Source of the DNA: Gammaproteobacteria bacterium | GTDB taxonomy: Bacteria > Pseudomonadota > Gammaproteobacteria > UBA6429 > Thiohalophilaceae | Length of the DNA stretch: 59,813 nt | Reading direction: 5' to 3' | Assembly: GCA_024641475.1 (NCBI GenBank) | Contig: JAHECZ010000014.1 | Coordinates: 1 to 59,813, forward strand | Shown here: positions 33,378-42,266 of the stretch, piece by piece | Numbering within the stretch: the first letter of the stretch is position 1 | Layout of the letters: each line of letters starts with the position of its first letter | The notes under the pieces: model-generated | What the model was told of the DNA's origin: nothing | Database searches by the model: none | What the model saw: the letters and a program-made list of their open reading frames with translations, nothing else | Made by a program: the position numbers and the translations under genes

Positions 33378-34427
33378 GTGAAAAATAATTTCCTCCTAAA
33401 GTATCGTCGTGGATTATTTGTTGAATTGTTGCTGACAGTGCAACTACTGACATTTCCTGCTATCAGTGTCGCGGATGATACCGATTCTGGCGATACGTCA
33501 ACAACTGTTGAGGAGGAATCTCCGGATGTTCTTACCGGTGATGCGGACAGTGGCACCTACAGTGATTCTCCGTTCTTTGAAGTTCTCGATACACCACAAC
33601 AGATTGTGTCGCGCTATCTGGAATCGGTAGTCCGGAGTACCGATGAATTTTTTTCTAATGAAAAAACCAGTTATGTTTCAACGGGCAGTTCGATGCGTTT
33701 AACGCTGGATTCGATTTTGTACGAGGGTGGAAAAATCGGCTATGCCGGAAATCTCAGTCTCAAGATCCGCTTGCCAGCTACACAAGGCAAGTTAAAGTTG
33801 CTGGTCGAAAGTGATCCGCAGGAAACACAAAATGTTCTGGATCGGCGCACGGAACCATCGCCACAACAAGCTGTTGACCAAAAAAAATATTATGCGGGGT
33901 TGCTTGGAAGTTTTGGCCGTGATGTTGGCTGGCAATTTGAACCTTCTGCCGGCGTGCATTTAGGCTCTCCGATTGAGGTATTCGCGCGATTTCGCGCGGT
34001 AAAACATCTCAATTACCCGAGCTGGGGAATAACTCTGAATAATTCCCTGTATTGGTACAATGTCACGGGAACCGGCAATGATTCGACACTGGAATTTAAT
34101 TATACATTCGACAACAGACTGTTGGCACGTTCCAGCAGCTTTGCCCGGTGGAGTCATCAAACAGATTATTTTAGTTTAAGTCAGGTATTTTCCTTGATTC
34201 ACACACTCAGTACGCGGCGTGCGGTGACGTATTCGGCTGGTGTTTATGGCATCAGTGAGCCCACGGTGTATGCGACTGACTATGTGCTGTCAGCGCAATA
34301 TCGACAGGCATTGCGACTTAAGAATTTCTTTTTTGAGGTAAATCCGTCATTACGCTTCCGCCAGGCGAATGATTTCAAAAATGAATATTCGTTATTGTTG
34401 CGTGTGGAATGGATATTTCAGGAGTGA
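33378..34427 (+). CDS. Exported beta-barrel-like outer-membrane protein
   Basis: The start is GTG at 33378; the product has 349 residues. A signal peptide ends near AISVADD, followed by an acidic low-complexity linker (TDSGDTSTTVEEESPD). The remainder alternates short amphipathic strands that are rich in Tyr, Phe and Trp and ends in F-Q-E, suggesting an outer-membrane barrel. I do not recognise a family. It follows the DUF5062 gene by 9 bases and is probably co-transcribed. Confidence 0.65.
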   Translation: MKNNFLLKYRRGLFVELLLTVQLLTFPAISVADDTDSGDTSTTVEEESPDVLTGDADSGTYSDSPFFEVLDTPQQIVSRYLESVVRSTDEFFSNEKTSYVSTGSSMRLTLDSILYEGGKIGYAGNLSLKIRLPATQGKLKLLVESDPQETQNVLDRRTEPSPQQAVDQKKYYAGLLGSFGRDVGWQFEPSAGVHLGSPIEVFARFRAVKHLNYPSWGITLNNSLYWYNVTGTGNDSTLEFNYTFDNRLLARSSSFARWSHQTDYFSLSQVFSLIHTLSTRRAVTYSAGVYGISEPTVYATDYVLSAQYRQALRLKNFFFEVNPSLRFRQANDFKNEYSLLLRVEWIFQE

Positions 34428-34475
34428 TGTTTACACGTATAACACCACGCCAGATGCGATGCTGATCACTGGCGA

Positions 34476-35507
34476 TTATTTGATACAAGTAGGGCAGTGC
34501 GCCTTGACGAGCCGACCGGTATGTTCAGTTCGTTGCGGCCGTTGCAGCGCGTCATGTTTGCTCATCTGGGCATACAAGTTTCGCTCCGCCGCGATCACAG
34601 CGTACTCGTGTTTATAAGGATACATTACATTGTTCATGCCGCCCTGAGCAATAAATTCGCGGGTATTTACCAGCATGCTATGGGTATGTAGTAATTCATG
34701 TAATAGCGCATCGGCAGGCGAAGCAATACAAATAGGGTTTTGCTGGCAGCCGTTATTCAGACGCAGTTGTGCAGCAGAACGCGTGTTAAAATGCACAATC
34801 GCTTTTTCAACTTCAAAGATATTACCGCTGGCAGATGTTACCCAGGTGTGTTCGTCATAGACTAATTGCCAGTTTTTGTCCTTAAGCTGCTCCAGCATGG
34901 TAATGACTTCGGGGAAATTCTGATAGTAATTTGCCATCTGTCTGAAATCGTCAGTAATGTATGACGGATCATGAGCTTGTTTTCGATAATGTTTTGACAG
35001 TATATCAAAGACTGCATTGGCAATCGCCGAATCAGGTTTGGTTGCCATATCGTTGGCGGGTAATGTCAGTGGTCCAATTTGCTGTTGTATTTGGTGGCGC
35101 ACAGGCTGGTTGGAAACCAGATTCAACTCGACTTGTTGCTGTTGATGTGCAGCACTTGATTGCAAATCGATTTCCACATCGGCATAGGCGCTGCTTTCAA
35201 ATAACAGACTGGCAGTGAATAACACGATGGGTGCCCAACGCCGACGCTCCTGAGGTGAAGAGCTGCTGCTTTGCGATCGCTGGTCTTCCTTTAATGCATA
35301 ACCCTGGGCACGATAATAACGACTGAGTTGTCCAAATAATTCCGGGGCTTGTGCAGATAATCCTCTGGGATAAACGATATAGGGTTGGTTATTGATGACG
35401 CAGGGATGGACAAAGATTTGCTGAAACGGGCTTGCCATTGCCGCTGTCGGCGTTACCTTGGACGTGGTTGTGCGCCTGCTTAGCCATGTAAAAAAATTCA
35501 TTGTCAT
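34476..35507 (-). CDS. Putative HELLH zincin with internal membrane/signal segment
   Basis: The start is ATG 35507 with AGGTAA nearby; the product has 343 residues. A short N-terminal cytoplasmic part (1-90) leads to a hydrophobic segment (WAPIVLFTASLLFESSAYA, 91-109) that looks like an internal signal or anchor. The C-terminal domain holds HELLH (H270, E271, H274) and a later EYAVIAAE with E301 or E308 as third zinc ligand. The spacing (27-34 residues after H274) fits M27/M91-like zincins, and the EYAVI context resembles type III effector zincins of the NleD/HopH1 type. No secretion system is encoded here. Activity is not proven. Confidence 0.65.
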   Translation of the reverse strand: MTMNFFTWLSRRTTTSKVTPTAAMASPFQQIFVHPCVINNQPYIVYPRGLSAQAPELFGQLSRYYRAQGYALKEDQRSQSSSSSPQERRRWAPIVLFTASLLFESSAYADVEIDLQSSAAHQQQQVELNLVSNQPVRHQIQQQIGPLTLPANDMATKPDSAIANAVFDILSKHYRKQAHDPSYITDDFRQMANYYQNFPEVITMLEQLKDKNWQLVYDEHTWVTSASGNIFEVEKAIVHFNTRSAAQLRLNNGCQQNPICIASPADALLHELLHTHSMLVNTREFIAQGGMNNVMYPYKHEYAVIAAERNLYAQMSKHDALQRPQRTEHTGRLVKAHCPTCIK

Positions 35508-35749
35508 CAATAGGTTACCTGAGCAATTTTCTACACGAGCCAGCTGTGCCAAAAAACCAGCGGCAATGTGTCATGGCGGACCCGGAAATAGTCGCCTGTC
35601 TATGGATATCGAACTGCAGAGAGGAAAGATTCACTCGGTTTGGAATGAATTGTGTGATCGTGGACACGCCGAGCTGCAAATAGACAGAGGGTGGCATGTT
35701 ACGGAGGGCACGGGTAGAGTATCCAGGATCTTCTTTAATATATTGCACA

Positions 35750-36379
35750 ATGAACTTACAAATTCTTTACGCCGATGATGCCATGCTGGTACTGGACAAG
35801 CCCGCCGGGATACTGGCAGTGCCAGGTCGTGGTGCCGACAAGCAGGACTGTGTGGCAGTACGTGCCCAGGCGGCTTATCCCGATGCATTAATCGTGCATC
35901 GGCTGGATATGGCGACTTCCGGATTGTTGCTGATGGCGCGCGGTAAAGAGGCGCAACGCCTGTTAAGCGAGTTATTCGCGCACCGAGCAATTCAGAAATT
36001 CTATACGGCAGTGGTGGCAGGCCATGTGGAATGCCAATACGGCGAAATCAATTTGCCGCTGCTTACCGATTGGCCGAATCGTCCCCGTCAGAAAGTGGAT
36101 TATCGACAAGGCAAACCATCGCTGACCCAATACCGGGTCTTGAGTTATGACCGGGAGAAGGATACGACTCGCATTGAATTAATCCCGCAGACGGGGCGTA
36201 GCCACCAATTGCGCGTACACATGCAGGCGTTGGGACATGCAATTCTGGGTGATGCTTTGTATGCGCCGTCAAATATAGCAGGGCAGACGGCGCGCCTTTG
36301 TTTGCATGCCACGGCGATGTGTTTCAATCACCCGTGGCAACAGAAGATGGTGCGATTTAGCAGTGAGGTGCCATTCTAA
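35750..36379 (+). CDS. RluA-family 23S/tRNA pseudouridine synthase
   Basis: The ATG at 35750 gives 209 residues. The catalytic motif is HRLDMATSGLLLMARGK, where the aspartate attacks the uridine. Further motifs are KFYTAVVAGHV and ELIPQTGRSHQLRVHMQALG, HAILGDALYA. It isomerises uridine in rRNA or tRNA. No S4 domain is present, so a RluA/TruC-like member is likely. The start lacks a strong ribosome site. Confidence 0.92.
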   Translation: MNLQILYADDAMLVLDKPAGILAVPGRGADKQDCVAVRAQAAYPDALIVHRLDMATSGLLLMARGKEAQRLLSELFAHRAIQKFYTAVVAGHVECQYGEINLPLLTDWPNRPRQKVDYRQGKPSLTQYRVLSYDREKDTTRIELIPQTGRSHQLRVHMQALGHAILGDALYAPSNIAGQTARLCLHATAMCFNHPWQQKMVRFSSEVPF

Positions 36380-36389
36380 TGCTAGTTAA

Positions 36390-36644
36390 TTACTTGCGCA
36401 GGCGTGGCGCATAAACTGAACCGCTGCGTGAGGCACGTTCATTCAGATCATCCGCTACGGCGCGGGCATGTTCGGTAACGGCTTGCAGCGTACCGGGTTT
36501 ATTGCCGACCATTTTCGAATTACCGACTCCAATGATATATTGGTGCCAGTCGTTACCTGTCATACCGGCAGGTGCGTCGGTCTTTTCTACAGATATAACG
36601 TTATACTTGCTTACAATATCATGAGCATCGCTATCTGAATTCAT
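36390..36644 (-). CDS. Small conserved protein, paralogue of 21933-22175
   Basis: This is an 84-residue protein with AGGAGG upstream of ATG. Its pattern (Y-x-V-I, A-P, W-x-x-Y-x-I, V-G-x-x-x-G-T, HA, APR-x-R) matches the protein at 21933-22175. It lies 38 bases after infA and may be co-transcribed. Function is unknown. Confidence 0.7.
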   Translation of the reverse strand: MNSDSDAHDIVSKYNVISVEKTDAPAGMTGNDWHQYIIGVGNSKMVGNKPGTLQAVTEHARAVADDLNERASRSGSVYAPRLRK

Positions 36645-36682
36645 AAGGTCCTCCTGAATAGTTTACGGGATTCGGTACTTGT

Positions 36683-36904
36683 TCAATTGTTATGGCGAAA
36701 GCTGATGCGGCCTTTACTAAGATCGTATGGCGACATCTCAATTTTTACTTTATCACCCGCCACGACACGAATGTGGAAGCGACGCATTTTTCCGGCTGCA
36801 TAGGCGGCGACCTGACGGCCGTTTTCCAACTCAACCCGGTAACGGGAATCGGGTAATACCTCGAGGACAGTGCCTTCGAGTTCAATCATTTCTTCTTTAG
36901 CCAT
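36683..36904 (-). CDS. infA: Translation initiation factor IF-1
   Basis: The ATG at 36904 follows AGGAT and gives 73 residues, as in the family. The OB fold reads [20 protein letters not shown], then [40 protein letters not shown] and [12 protein letters not shown]-1 binds the A site of the 30S subunit with IF-2 and IF-3. The sequence differs from the enterobacterial form at the middle ([13 protein letters not shown]), so it may be a second or lineage-specific copy. Only one infA is in the window. Confidence 0.95.
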   Translation of the reverse strand: MAKEEMIELEGTVLEVLPDSRYRVELENGRQVAAYAAGKMRRFHIRVVAGDKVKIEMSPYDLSKGRISFRHNN

Positions 36905-37183
36905 GGCAAATCCTGCTCCTGCTTCGCCCCTGCCGATTGCTGCGGCTGAATGAAGGTATTGTGGTTGGGTTGCGTGCAATCGAACACTCCTGAAGAAATG
37001 AATGTACGGATTAAATGTACATGACAGGTCCGCATACAACTGCGCTTGGATGAAATAGCTCATAACTTCGAATAGGGACTAGCTATCGAAAACCATGAAG
37101 CGTTAAGAGCAGCGTGGATATGTAATGCAATGCACGCATCATACCAGAAAATAGCGCTATTCGCATGCAATTCTTTGTGTTAA

Positions 37184-37975
37184 TCAGTCGAATGATAGTT
37201 TATTGGATGTTGGGAGCTCGATTCGCCTGATTACGGCTGCCTGAATCACCTCGATAATGAATAACCAATGAAAAGTGATGCCCAGTAAGACAGCAATATG
37301 AAAGATTTCATGTGGTCCAACGACCCGGTTTAGTACTACCGGAAAGCCGCTGTAATCCAGGATGGCGCCAGCTGTATAGGCTAAAGCACCGTTAAGAAGA
37401 TGCCGGATAAAATGCCGTCCGTAGCGGTGAAACAGTAAATAACCCGTGACGGATCCCATCCAGCCCAGTCCGATATAAATCGACATACCCAGCCACTCGC
37501 TCATGTCAGTAAAATAGATCGTTTTCAGGGTGATGCCGGTAATCGCGATTGCCCAGATGGCAGTCAGGAAAGCCCAGCGCATTGGTCCGCGGAATAACAG
37601 GATATGTATGGGCGTAAATGAAGCGGCGATAAGAAAAAAGATTCCGGCATGATCCAGTCGTTGCAACACGTCGCGTCCCATAGTGGCCGGTGTGAGCAAA
37701 TGGTAGACGCCACTCATGGAGAGGGTGAAAATGACGGCAATAATAAAAATTATCGTTGCGCTCGTTTGAGCAAGATTATGATGGTGTTTTTTCAGTATGA
37801 CGATTCCCCAGAACAGGAATAACACGGCACCCAGCAGATGAGTCATGGAACTGAATGGATCGCTGAAGCCGATAAAGGCAATGTTGTTAAGGTGTGTAAT
37901 GGTATTTTCCCGGATCAACAACGAGGTGAGCTGATAATAAGGATTGGTTTCCTGTTTACAACAGGGATGTTGCAC
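37184..37975 (-). CDS. Haemolysin III/adiponectin receptor-like membrane protein
   Basis: This is a 263-residue protein with seven hydrophobic segments. The HlyIII/PAQR motifs are SMSGVYHLL (zinc-binding His), LDHAGIFFLIAASFTPI and GPHEIFHIAVLLGITFHW. The fold is of the alkaline ceramidase/PAQR family of membrane hydrolases. Despite the name, haemolysin activity is not implied. The N-terminal 40 residues exceed the usual length, and no ribosome site precedes the ATG, so the true start may be further downstream. Confidence 0.85.
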   Translation of the reverse strand: MQHPCCKQETNPYYQLTSLLIRENTITHLNNIAFIGFSDPFSSMTHLLGAVLFLFWGIVILKKHHHNLAQTSATIIFIIAVIFTLSMSGVYHLLTPATMGRDVLQRLDHAGIFFLIAASFTPIHILLFRGPMRWAFLTAIWAIAITGITLKTIYFTDMSEWLGMSIYIGLGWMGSVTGYLLFHRYGRHFIRHLLNGALAYTAGAILDYSGFPVVLNRVVGPHEIFHIAVLLGITFHWLFIIEVIQAAVIRRIELPTSNKLSFD

Positions 37976-38008
37976 TATAGTGACACACAGTTAATCGGGA
38001 TAATGTAT

Positions 38009-39361
38009 TTAACTTGTCGTAAATGATGTTCCTGATGGTTCCGGCAAGGTGACAGTGACCTGCAATCCTCCCAATTCCGGAGAACGCGCCAGCAGCAGAT
38101 TGCCAGCAAGGGTTTCGACAATTTCGTGCACTATGGCCAAGCCTAAACCGTGGCCTTCGGCGGTTTCGTCCAGCCGCAGTCCGCGTTGGGTAAGGTTGGA
38201 AAGTTCGGTATCAGCCACGCCAGGGCCATCATCTTCAATCTGCAATTGGGTAAGCTGATTGTGCTGCAATGATATACGTACGCGGTGTCGCGCCCATTTG
38301 CAGGCGTTATCCAATAAGTTACCGATTAATTCCAGCAAGTCTTCCCTGTCCATATTTAGTGTAATGCCGGGCGTAATATACGTTTCGAAGCGGATTGCTT
38401 TGTGGCGATACATACTCTGCAGGGTGAGAAGCAGCGCTGGAATTTCCTGATCGGCAATGAAAACACTGCTGACCGGGCCTTCGCCTGCCAGGCGTGCCCG
38501 CTGCAAAATCCGTGTCATATGGCGCTGTATCTCATCCAGTTGGATAGTGAGAGATTGTCGTAACGCGGGACTGGTATTCAGTGCCTCGTCCTGTAGCAGT
38601 TGTTTGAGCACGGTCAGGGGTTTTTTCAACGCATGCGCGAGATCACCGAGTGAATTCCGGGAACGAGCCAGGCGTTTATTTAATATTGCCAATAAATGAT
38701 TAATCTCTTCGACAAGCGGGGCGATTTCTTTCGGTACATTGGGGTTTAGCTGGGTTAATTGACCACGCGTCAAGGCTTGCAAGTCCGCGCGGGTTTTCAA
38801 TAGCGGACGTAAACCTGCATGTAAGATGAAACCTTGTATACCGATCAGCGCCAGCAGCAACACCAACGCCGTGAGTGCGAAGCGTTGCTGAAAGCGCGCC
38901 AGGTTTGCCTGGAGTGTCGATAAATCTTCCGCAACCGCTATCGTCACGGTTTGGTCGGCTTTGTTATAACCGCTGATTTGTAATAACAAGGGTTGTTGTT
39001 GTGGTCCGCTAATACGCAGGAGTTGTCGTGCACCCGCTGACAGCGTGGCTATTGTCAATTCCTGATCCCACAACGAGCGGGAACGCAATGTCGCGCTAGT
39101 CGAGATTATTTTGTAGTAGTAACCAGAGAATGGTCGTTTATAAATGGCGTCAATTCGAGTCGGATCAAGTGCGAGCGTGCCGCGTGAATCCAGCTGGATG
39201 GCAGATAATAATGTTTCACTGTCATGCGTTAAACGCGTGGTGATATAGTCTTCGGCCAGGTGACGGCTGGCGGTACCGACCAGCCACCATAAGGTGCCAA
39301 ATCCCAATAGCAGGCTGATGAGTAATCCCAGGTTAAGACGAAAGCGGAGGGATCGCATCAA
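38009..39361 (-). CDS. Two-component sensor histidine kinase, QseC/PhoQ-like
   Basis: This is a 450-residue protein with two membrane helices (about 8-28 and 160-178) enclosing a periplasmic sensor. A HAMP-like linker is followed by a HisKA-like helix (SLGDLAHALKKPLTVLKQLL, acceptor H). The ATPase motifs are NLLDNACKWA, EDDGPGV and EGHGLGLAIVHEI. It senses an extracytoplasmic signal and phosphorylates the next gene's product. It overlaps the response-regulator stop by 4 bases. Confidence 0.92.
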   Translation of the reverse strand: MMRSLRFRLNLGLLISLLLGFGTLWWLVGTASRHLAEDYITTRLTHDSETLLSAIQLDSRGTLALDPTRIDAIYKRPFSGYYYKIISTSATLRSRSLWDQELTIATLSAGARQLLRISGPQQQPLLLQISGYNKADQTVTIAVAEDLSTLQANLARFQQRFALTALVLLLALIGIQGFILHAGLRPLLKTRADLQALTRGQLTQLNPNVPKEIAPLVEEINHLLAILNKRLARSRNSLGDLAHALKKPLTVLKQLLQDEALNTSPALRQSLTIQLDEIQRHMTRILQRARLAGEGPVSSVFIADQEIPALLLTLQSMYRHKAIRFETYITPGITLNMDREDLLELIGNLLDNACKWARHRVRISLQHNQLTQLQIEDDGPGVADTELSNLTQRGLRLDETAEGHGLGLAIVHEIVETLAGNLLLARSPELGGLQVTVTLPEPSGTSFTTS

Positions 39362-40023
39362 GGCGTGCCTTTAAAAATGTAACCTTGCCCACGGCGGGTT
39401 TCGATCCGATCCTTCCCCAGTTTTTCCCGCAGACGTTTCACATAGACTTCAATCACGTTGCTGTCTTTTTCTGCATCAAAATCGTATACGTGTTCCATTA
39501 GATTGGATTTGGAGAGAATCCGATCCGGATTCAACAGAAAATAACGCAACATGCGAAATTCTGTACCGGTTAATTCATAACGATTACCGTTGGCCAGCGT
39601 CAGGGTTTGCAGCGTCTCATCCAGACTCAAGCCGTTAATGTGTAATGCGCCGCCCGGTTGTTGCCGACTGCGATGTAGCAGCGCCGTAATTCGTGCCAGT
39701 AATTCTTCGATATGAAAAGGTTTGCCCAGATAGTCATCGGCACCGGCTTTGAAGCCATCGACTCGTTCATGCCAGGCATCGCGGGCGGTTAAAACTATTA
39801 CAGGGGTGCGATTATCGGCGGTGCGCCAGTGACGTAAAACTTCCAGGCCGTTGCGTTGCGGCAAACCCAAATCCAGTATCACGATATCGTAATTGTTTTC
39901 CTTGCCAAGGTATTCTGCATCGATGCCATTATTGGCAACATCCACGGCGTAACCGGCGTGCTGCAAATCTTTTTTCAGCGTGAGCACCAATGCCGTGTCG
40001 TCTTCAGCCAGGAGTAAACGCAA
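39358..40023 (-). CDS. OmpR-family response regulator, QseB-like
   Basis: This is a 221-residue protein. The receiver shows the acidic pair (LLLAEDDTAL), the phospho-acceptor aspartate in IVILDLGLPQRNGLEVL and the lysine in GKPFHIEEL. The winged helix ends in VKRLREKLGKDRIETRRGQG. It binds DNA when phosphorylated, probably controlling its own haem-protein operon. The gene follows the PepSY gene after 2 bases. Confidence 0.93.
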   Translation of the reverse strand: MRLLLAEDDTALVLTLKKDLQHAGYAVDVANNGIDAEYLGKENNYDIVILDLGLPQRNGLEVLRHWRTADNRTPVIVLTARDAWHERVDGFKAGADDYLGKPFHIEELLARITALLHRSRQQPGGALHINGLSLDETLQTLTLANGNRYELTGTEFRMLRYFLLNPDRILSKSNLMEHVYDFDAEKDSNVIEVYVKRLREKLGKDRIETRRGQGYIFKGTP

Positions 40024-40025
40024 TG

Positions 40026-40337
40026 CTATTTTTCCTTATGCTTATCGAGCAAGTCTCCGCTACGAGGATCAACCTGCAACTCCCAAACTTTGCCTTGCGC
40101 GTCCAATAATTCAATTTCATAAACAAGGCGCGACTGTTTTTCTTCCAGTTCAACTTCCAGTACCTTGCCAGGATGGTCTGCCTGAATTTTTTGCAGGATG
40201 GTTTCCAGTGGCAGGATATCGCCGGCTTCGCGCAGTTGCCGTGCGGTATGCTCGTCGCTATCCGCGTAAGCAAATGGCATCACGCTGAGCAGACCCAGCG
40301 AGCAGATACAAATAGCCAGATGACCAAGTCGACTCAT
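40026..40337 (-). CDS. PepSY-domain exported protein
   Basis: This is a 103-residue protein with a signal peptide (cleavage near AYADSDE). The PepSY core is PLETILQKIQADHPGKVLEV, then ELEEKQSRLVYEIELLDAQG and VDPRSGDLLD. PepSY proteins are periplasmic regulators or redox/protease inhibitors. Here it sits between the response regulator and the diheme cytochrome gene, so it may modulate signalling. That role is inferred. Confidence 0.88.
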   Translation of the reverse strand: MSRLGHLAICICSLGLLSVMPFAYADSDEHTARQLREAGDILPLETILQKIQADHPGKVLEVELEEKQSRLVYEIELLDAQGKVWELQVDPRSGDLLDKHKEK

Positions 40338-40352
40338 AGACCTGACTATAGC

Positions 40353-40892
40353 CTAATCTTCCCAGCGGCCATAGCCAGGAATGCGGATCTCGCGTTCGGC
40401 GAATGAACCTAGTTCGGCCTGTTGATGACAAGCAGCGCAGTTACTGAAACTTTTTACGGCCGGATTGGCGGTACTTAACGTTGACGGAATTTCACGGTGG
40501 TGATGCAGAAAGGCGGCTTGTTGCGTGATGCGCAGCTGTTTGGCATCCAATGGTTGTTGCAAATGCCGATTCGTTTTGCTGTTGCGTTGCAGGAATTGCA
40601 TGATCTCGCGCTGCTTGACTGGCGTTACTTCCGCATTGTCACCGAAATGCGAATTCAATGTGGCCATGATTTTTGACCAGGCTGGCGTCGGTAATAGTCC
40701 GGGAGGATAAGCGATATGACAGCTGCCGCATTCTTCTTTATATACCGCGTTGCTGGCAGCTGTTCGATTTAGCGTAGCGACTGAGGATTTTTCCGAGTCA
40801 TGTTCATCATCATCACCATAAGCTGTCGTGATACCAATTAACAGTAGTGCTGCCAGCAGTAAAGATTGTTTAAATTGGTGCGTTTTCATCAT
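40353..40892 (-). CDS. Diheme cytochrome c (DHC)
   Basis: This is a 179-residue protein with a signal peptide (cleavage near TTAYGDD). Two haem-binding motifs, CGSCH and CAACH, appear about 100 residues apart. The layout matches the diheme cytochrome c (DHC) that donates electrons to SHP in Rhodobacter, Shewanella and others. It acts in the periplasm. The gene lies 16 bases after the SHP gene. Confidence 0.9.
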   Translation of the reverse strand: MMKTHQFKQSLLLAALLLIGITTAYGDDDEHDSEKSSVATLNRTAASNAVYKEECGSCHIAYPPGLLPTPAWSKIMATLNSHFGDNAEVTPVKQREIMQFLQRNSKTNRHLQQPLDAKQLRITQQAAFLHHHREIPSTLSTANPAVKSFSNCAACHQQAELGSFAEREIRIPGYGRWED

Positions 40893-40908
40893 GCAACTCC
40901 TTTCAATA

Positions 40909-41316
40909 TTACTGATCTTTTAAATACATCAAGACATTGCCTTTTTCCTGCGCGGTACATTCCCGTCCCAGGGTCCATTGGCAATTACGCTTGAGCCACT
41001 TGTGCATTTTTTCCGGATTGGTTAAACGTTTGCCGGTAACCGAGGGTGCCATGGGTTTGATTTCTTTACCCGTGGTGACATGTTTACCGCTCTGACGCAG
41101 ATCGGTGGTATGGCAAGCGGCACAGCGGCGTGCTGTTTCACCAGCAACGGATTGGAAGGGTTGATTCCAGAATATTTTACCTGCTGCGGCACTGAATTCC
41201 GTTGCACCTTGTTGGCGGAATTCAGTGAGGAGTTCATCGACCGGGGTCGTCGCGTAGGTGATCGAAGTGGCCATGACTCCAATCACTGTTGCCAGGATGC
41301 GTACGTAGCGAAACAT
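40909..41316 (-). CDS. SHP-type cytochrome c (DUF1924)
   Basis: The ATG at 41316 follows GGAGG; the product has 135 residues. A signal peptide precedes a single haem motif CAACH (RRCAACHTTDLRQSGKHVTTG). The DUF1924 pattern, with KPMAPSVTGKRLTNPEKMHK and a later cysteine pair, matches sphaeroides haem protein (SHP). SHP binds oxygen with asparagine ligation and may detoxify NO or similar. It receives electrons from DHC and the cytochrome b encoded here. Confidence 0.88.
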   Translation of the reverse strand: MFRYVRILATVIGVMATSITYATTPVDELLTEFRQQGATEFSAAAGKIFWNQPFQSVAGETARRCAACHTTDLRQSGKHVTTGKEIKPMAPSVTGKRLTNPEKMHKWLKRNCQWTLGRECTAQEKGNVLMYLKDQ

Positions 41317-41328
41317 ATCAGCCTCCAA

Positions 41329-41913
41329 TCAAGTTACAGTGGGGTTGTCGACAGGTTTATTGCCGGTATACATCGCCCGTACCAGATTTTCACGATGCAG
41401 CAGACTTTCGACGATCACGCCAAGCACGTGGATGGCGACCAGCAACATGGTGAAATTGGCAAAGAACTCGTGAATCTCTTTCAGCACATCTTCCCAGTTT
41501 TCACCTGCATGACCCAGCCAGTTTCCCAACGGACCTGCGCTTTCGACTGCGCCGTAGGCGGCAAGGCCGCTCAGGGTAGTAATGAGCAGGCTGATAAGCA
41601 GCAAGACGATCATGGCACCGCCGGCCGGGTTATGCCCCAGATAACGTTTGGCACGTAAGGCCAGGGTGTCCCTGAGGTATTGCCAGGCAGTCGCCGGGCG
41701 GGTCACGAAATTACTAAAACGGGCATAGTGGGGACCAATAAAACCCCAGATAAATCTAATCAGAATCAGCCCTAAGACGGTATAGCCGGCATAGGTATGC
41801 AGGGTCAGAAAATCATCTTCGGTGAAATAGGCGGTGAAAAACGCAGCAACCAAACTCCAGTGAAAGATTCGCACCAGTGGGTCCCAGATTTTTACCATGG
41901 CTTGTGTTGTCAT
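41329..41913 (-). CDS. Cytochrome b561-type membrane protein
   Basis: This is a 194-residue protein with four predicted helices. Paired histidines in HTYAGYTVLGLILIRFIWG and ANFTMLLVAIHVLGVIV, plus the N-terminal WDPLVRIFHWSLV, match the cytochrome b561/Ni-Fe hydrogenase b-type fold. It probably passes quinol electrons to DHC/SHP. It is the first gene of the minus-strand operon. Confidence 0.9.
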   Translation of the reverse strand: MTTQAMVKIWDPLVRIFHWSLVAAFFTAYFTEDDFLTLHTYAGYTVLGLILIRFIWGFIGPHYARFSNFVTRPATAWQYLRDTLALRAKRYLGHNPAGGAMIVLLLISLLITTLSGLAAYGAVESAGPLGNWLGHAGENWEDVLKEIHEFFANFTMLLVAIHVLGVIVESLLHRENLVRAMYTGNKPVDNPTVT

Positions 41914-42011
41914 CGTGCTGCCCTCAATGAATCAGTGAGGTAACAGTATCGATTCAAGCTGAAATCAAGCTGAAAAATCCGGTGCTGGTAGGCGTTCCGG
42001 ATTTGTTTCCA

Positions 42012-42266
42012 TCATGACGAGCTATCGCACGTATCGCCCGTATCGCCCGTATCGTCGGTGTCGCGCGTTTCTCCCTCGTAAAACGACTCTTCCGCTGCAC
42101 GGCGGGCACGGTTGAGGCAACGCTGGACTTCGTTAAGCCATTCCAGGACAGCCGGTTTATGCTGCATTCGATGGATGTGTTCTTTTACGGCGGCGAGGCT
42201 TTCATTATAGAGGCCAAGATCGCCATGGCGGGGTAGGGGACGTGGGCTGTGATAAAACGGGGGCAT
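42012..42266 (-). CDS. Small hypothetical protein with repeat tail
   Basis: This is an 84-residue protein with AGAGGT upstream of its ATG. The N-terminus is basic and proline-rich. The middle is helical (LAAVKEHIHRMQHKPAVLEW). The C-terminus is an acidic Thr/Asp repeat (TRD-TDD-TGD-TGD-TCD) built by tandem 9-bp units. I do not recognise the family. Confidence 0.5.
   Translation of the reverse strand: MPPFYHSPRPLPRHGDLGLYNESLAAVKEHIHRMQHKPAVLEWLNEVQRCLNRARRAAEESFYEGETRDTDDTGDTGDTCDSSS
42024..42068. repeat. Five 9-bp tandem repeats
   Basis: Units atcgcacgt, atcgcccgt, atcgcccgt, atcgtcggt and gtcgcgcgt are in phase with codons of the gene at 42012-42266 and encode T-x-D on the minus strand. 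The units differ slightly, so copy number may vary among strains. Confidence 0.7.
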
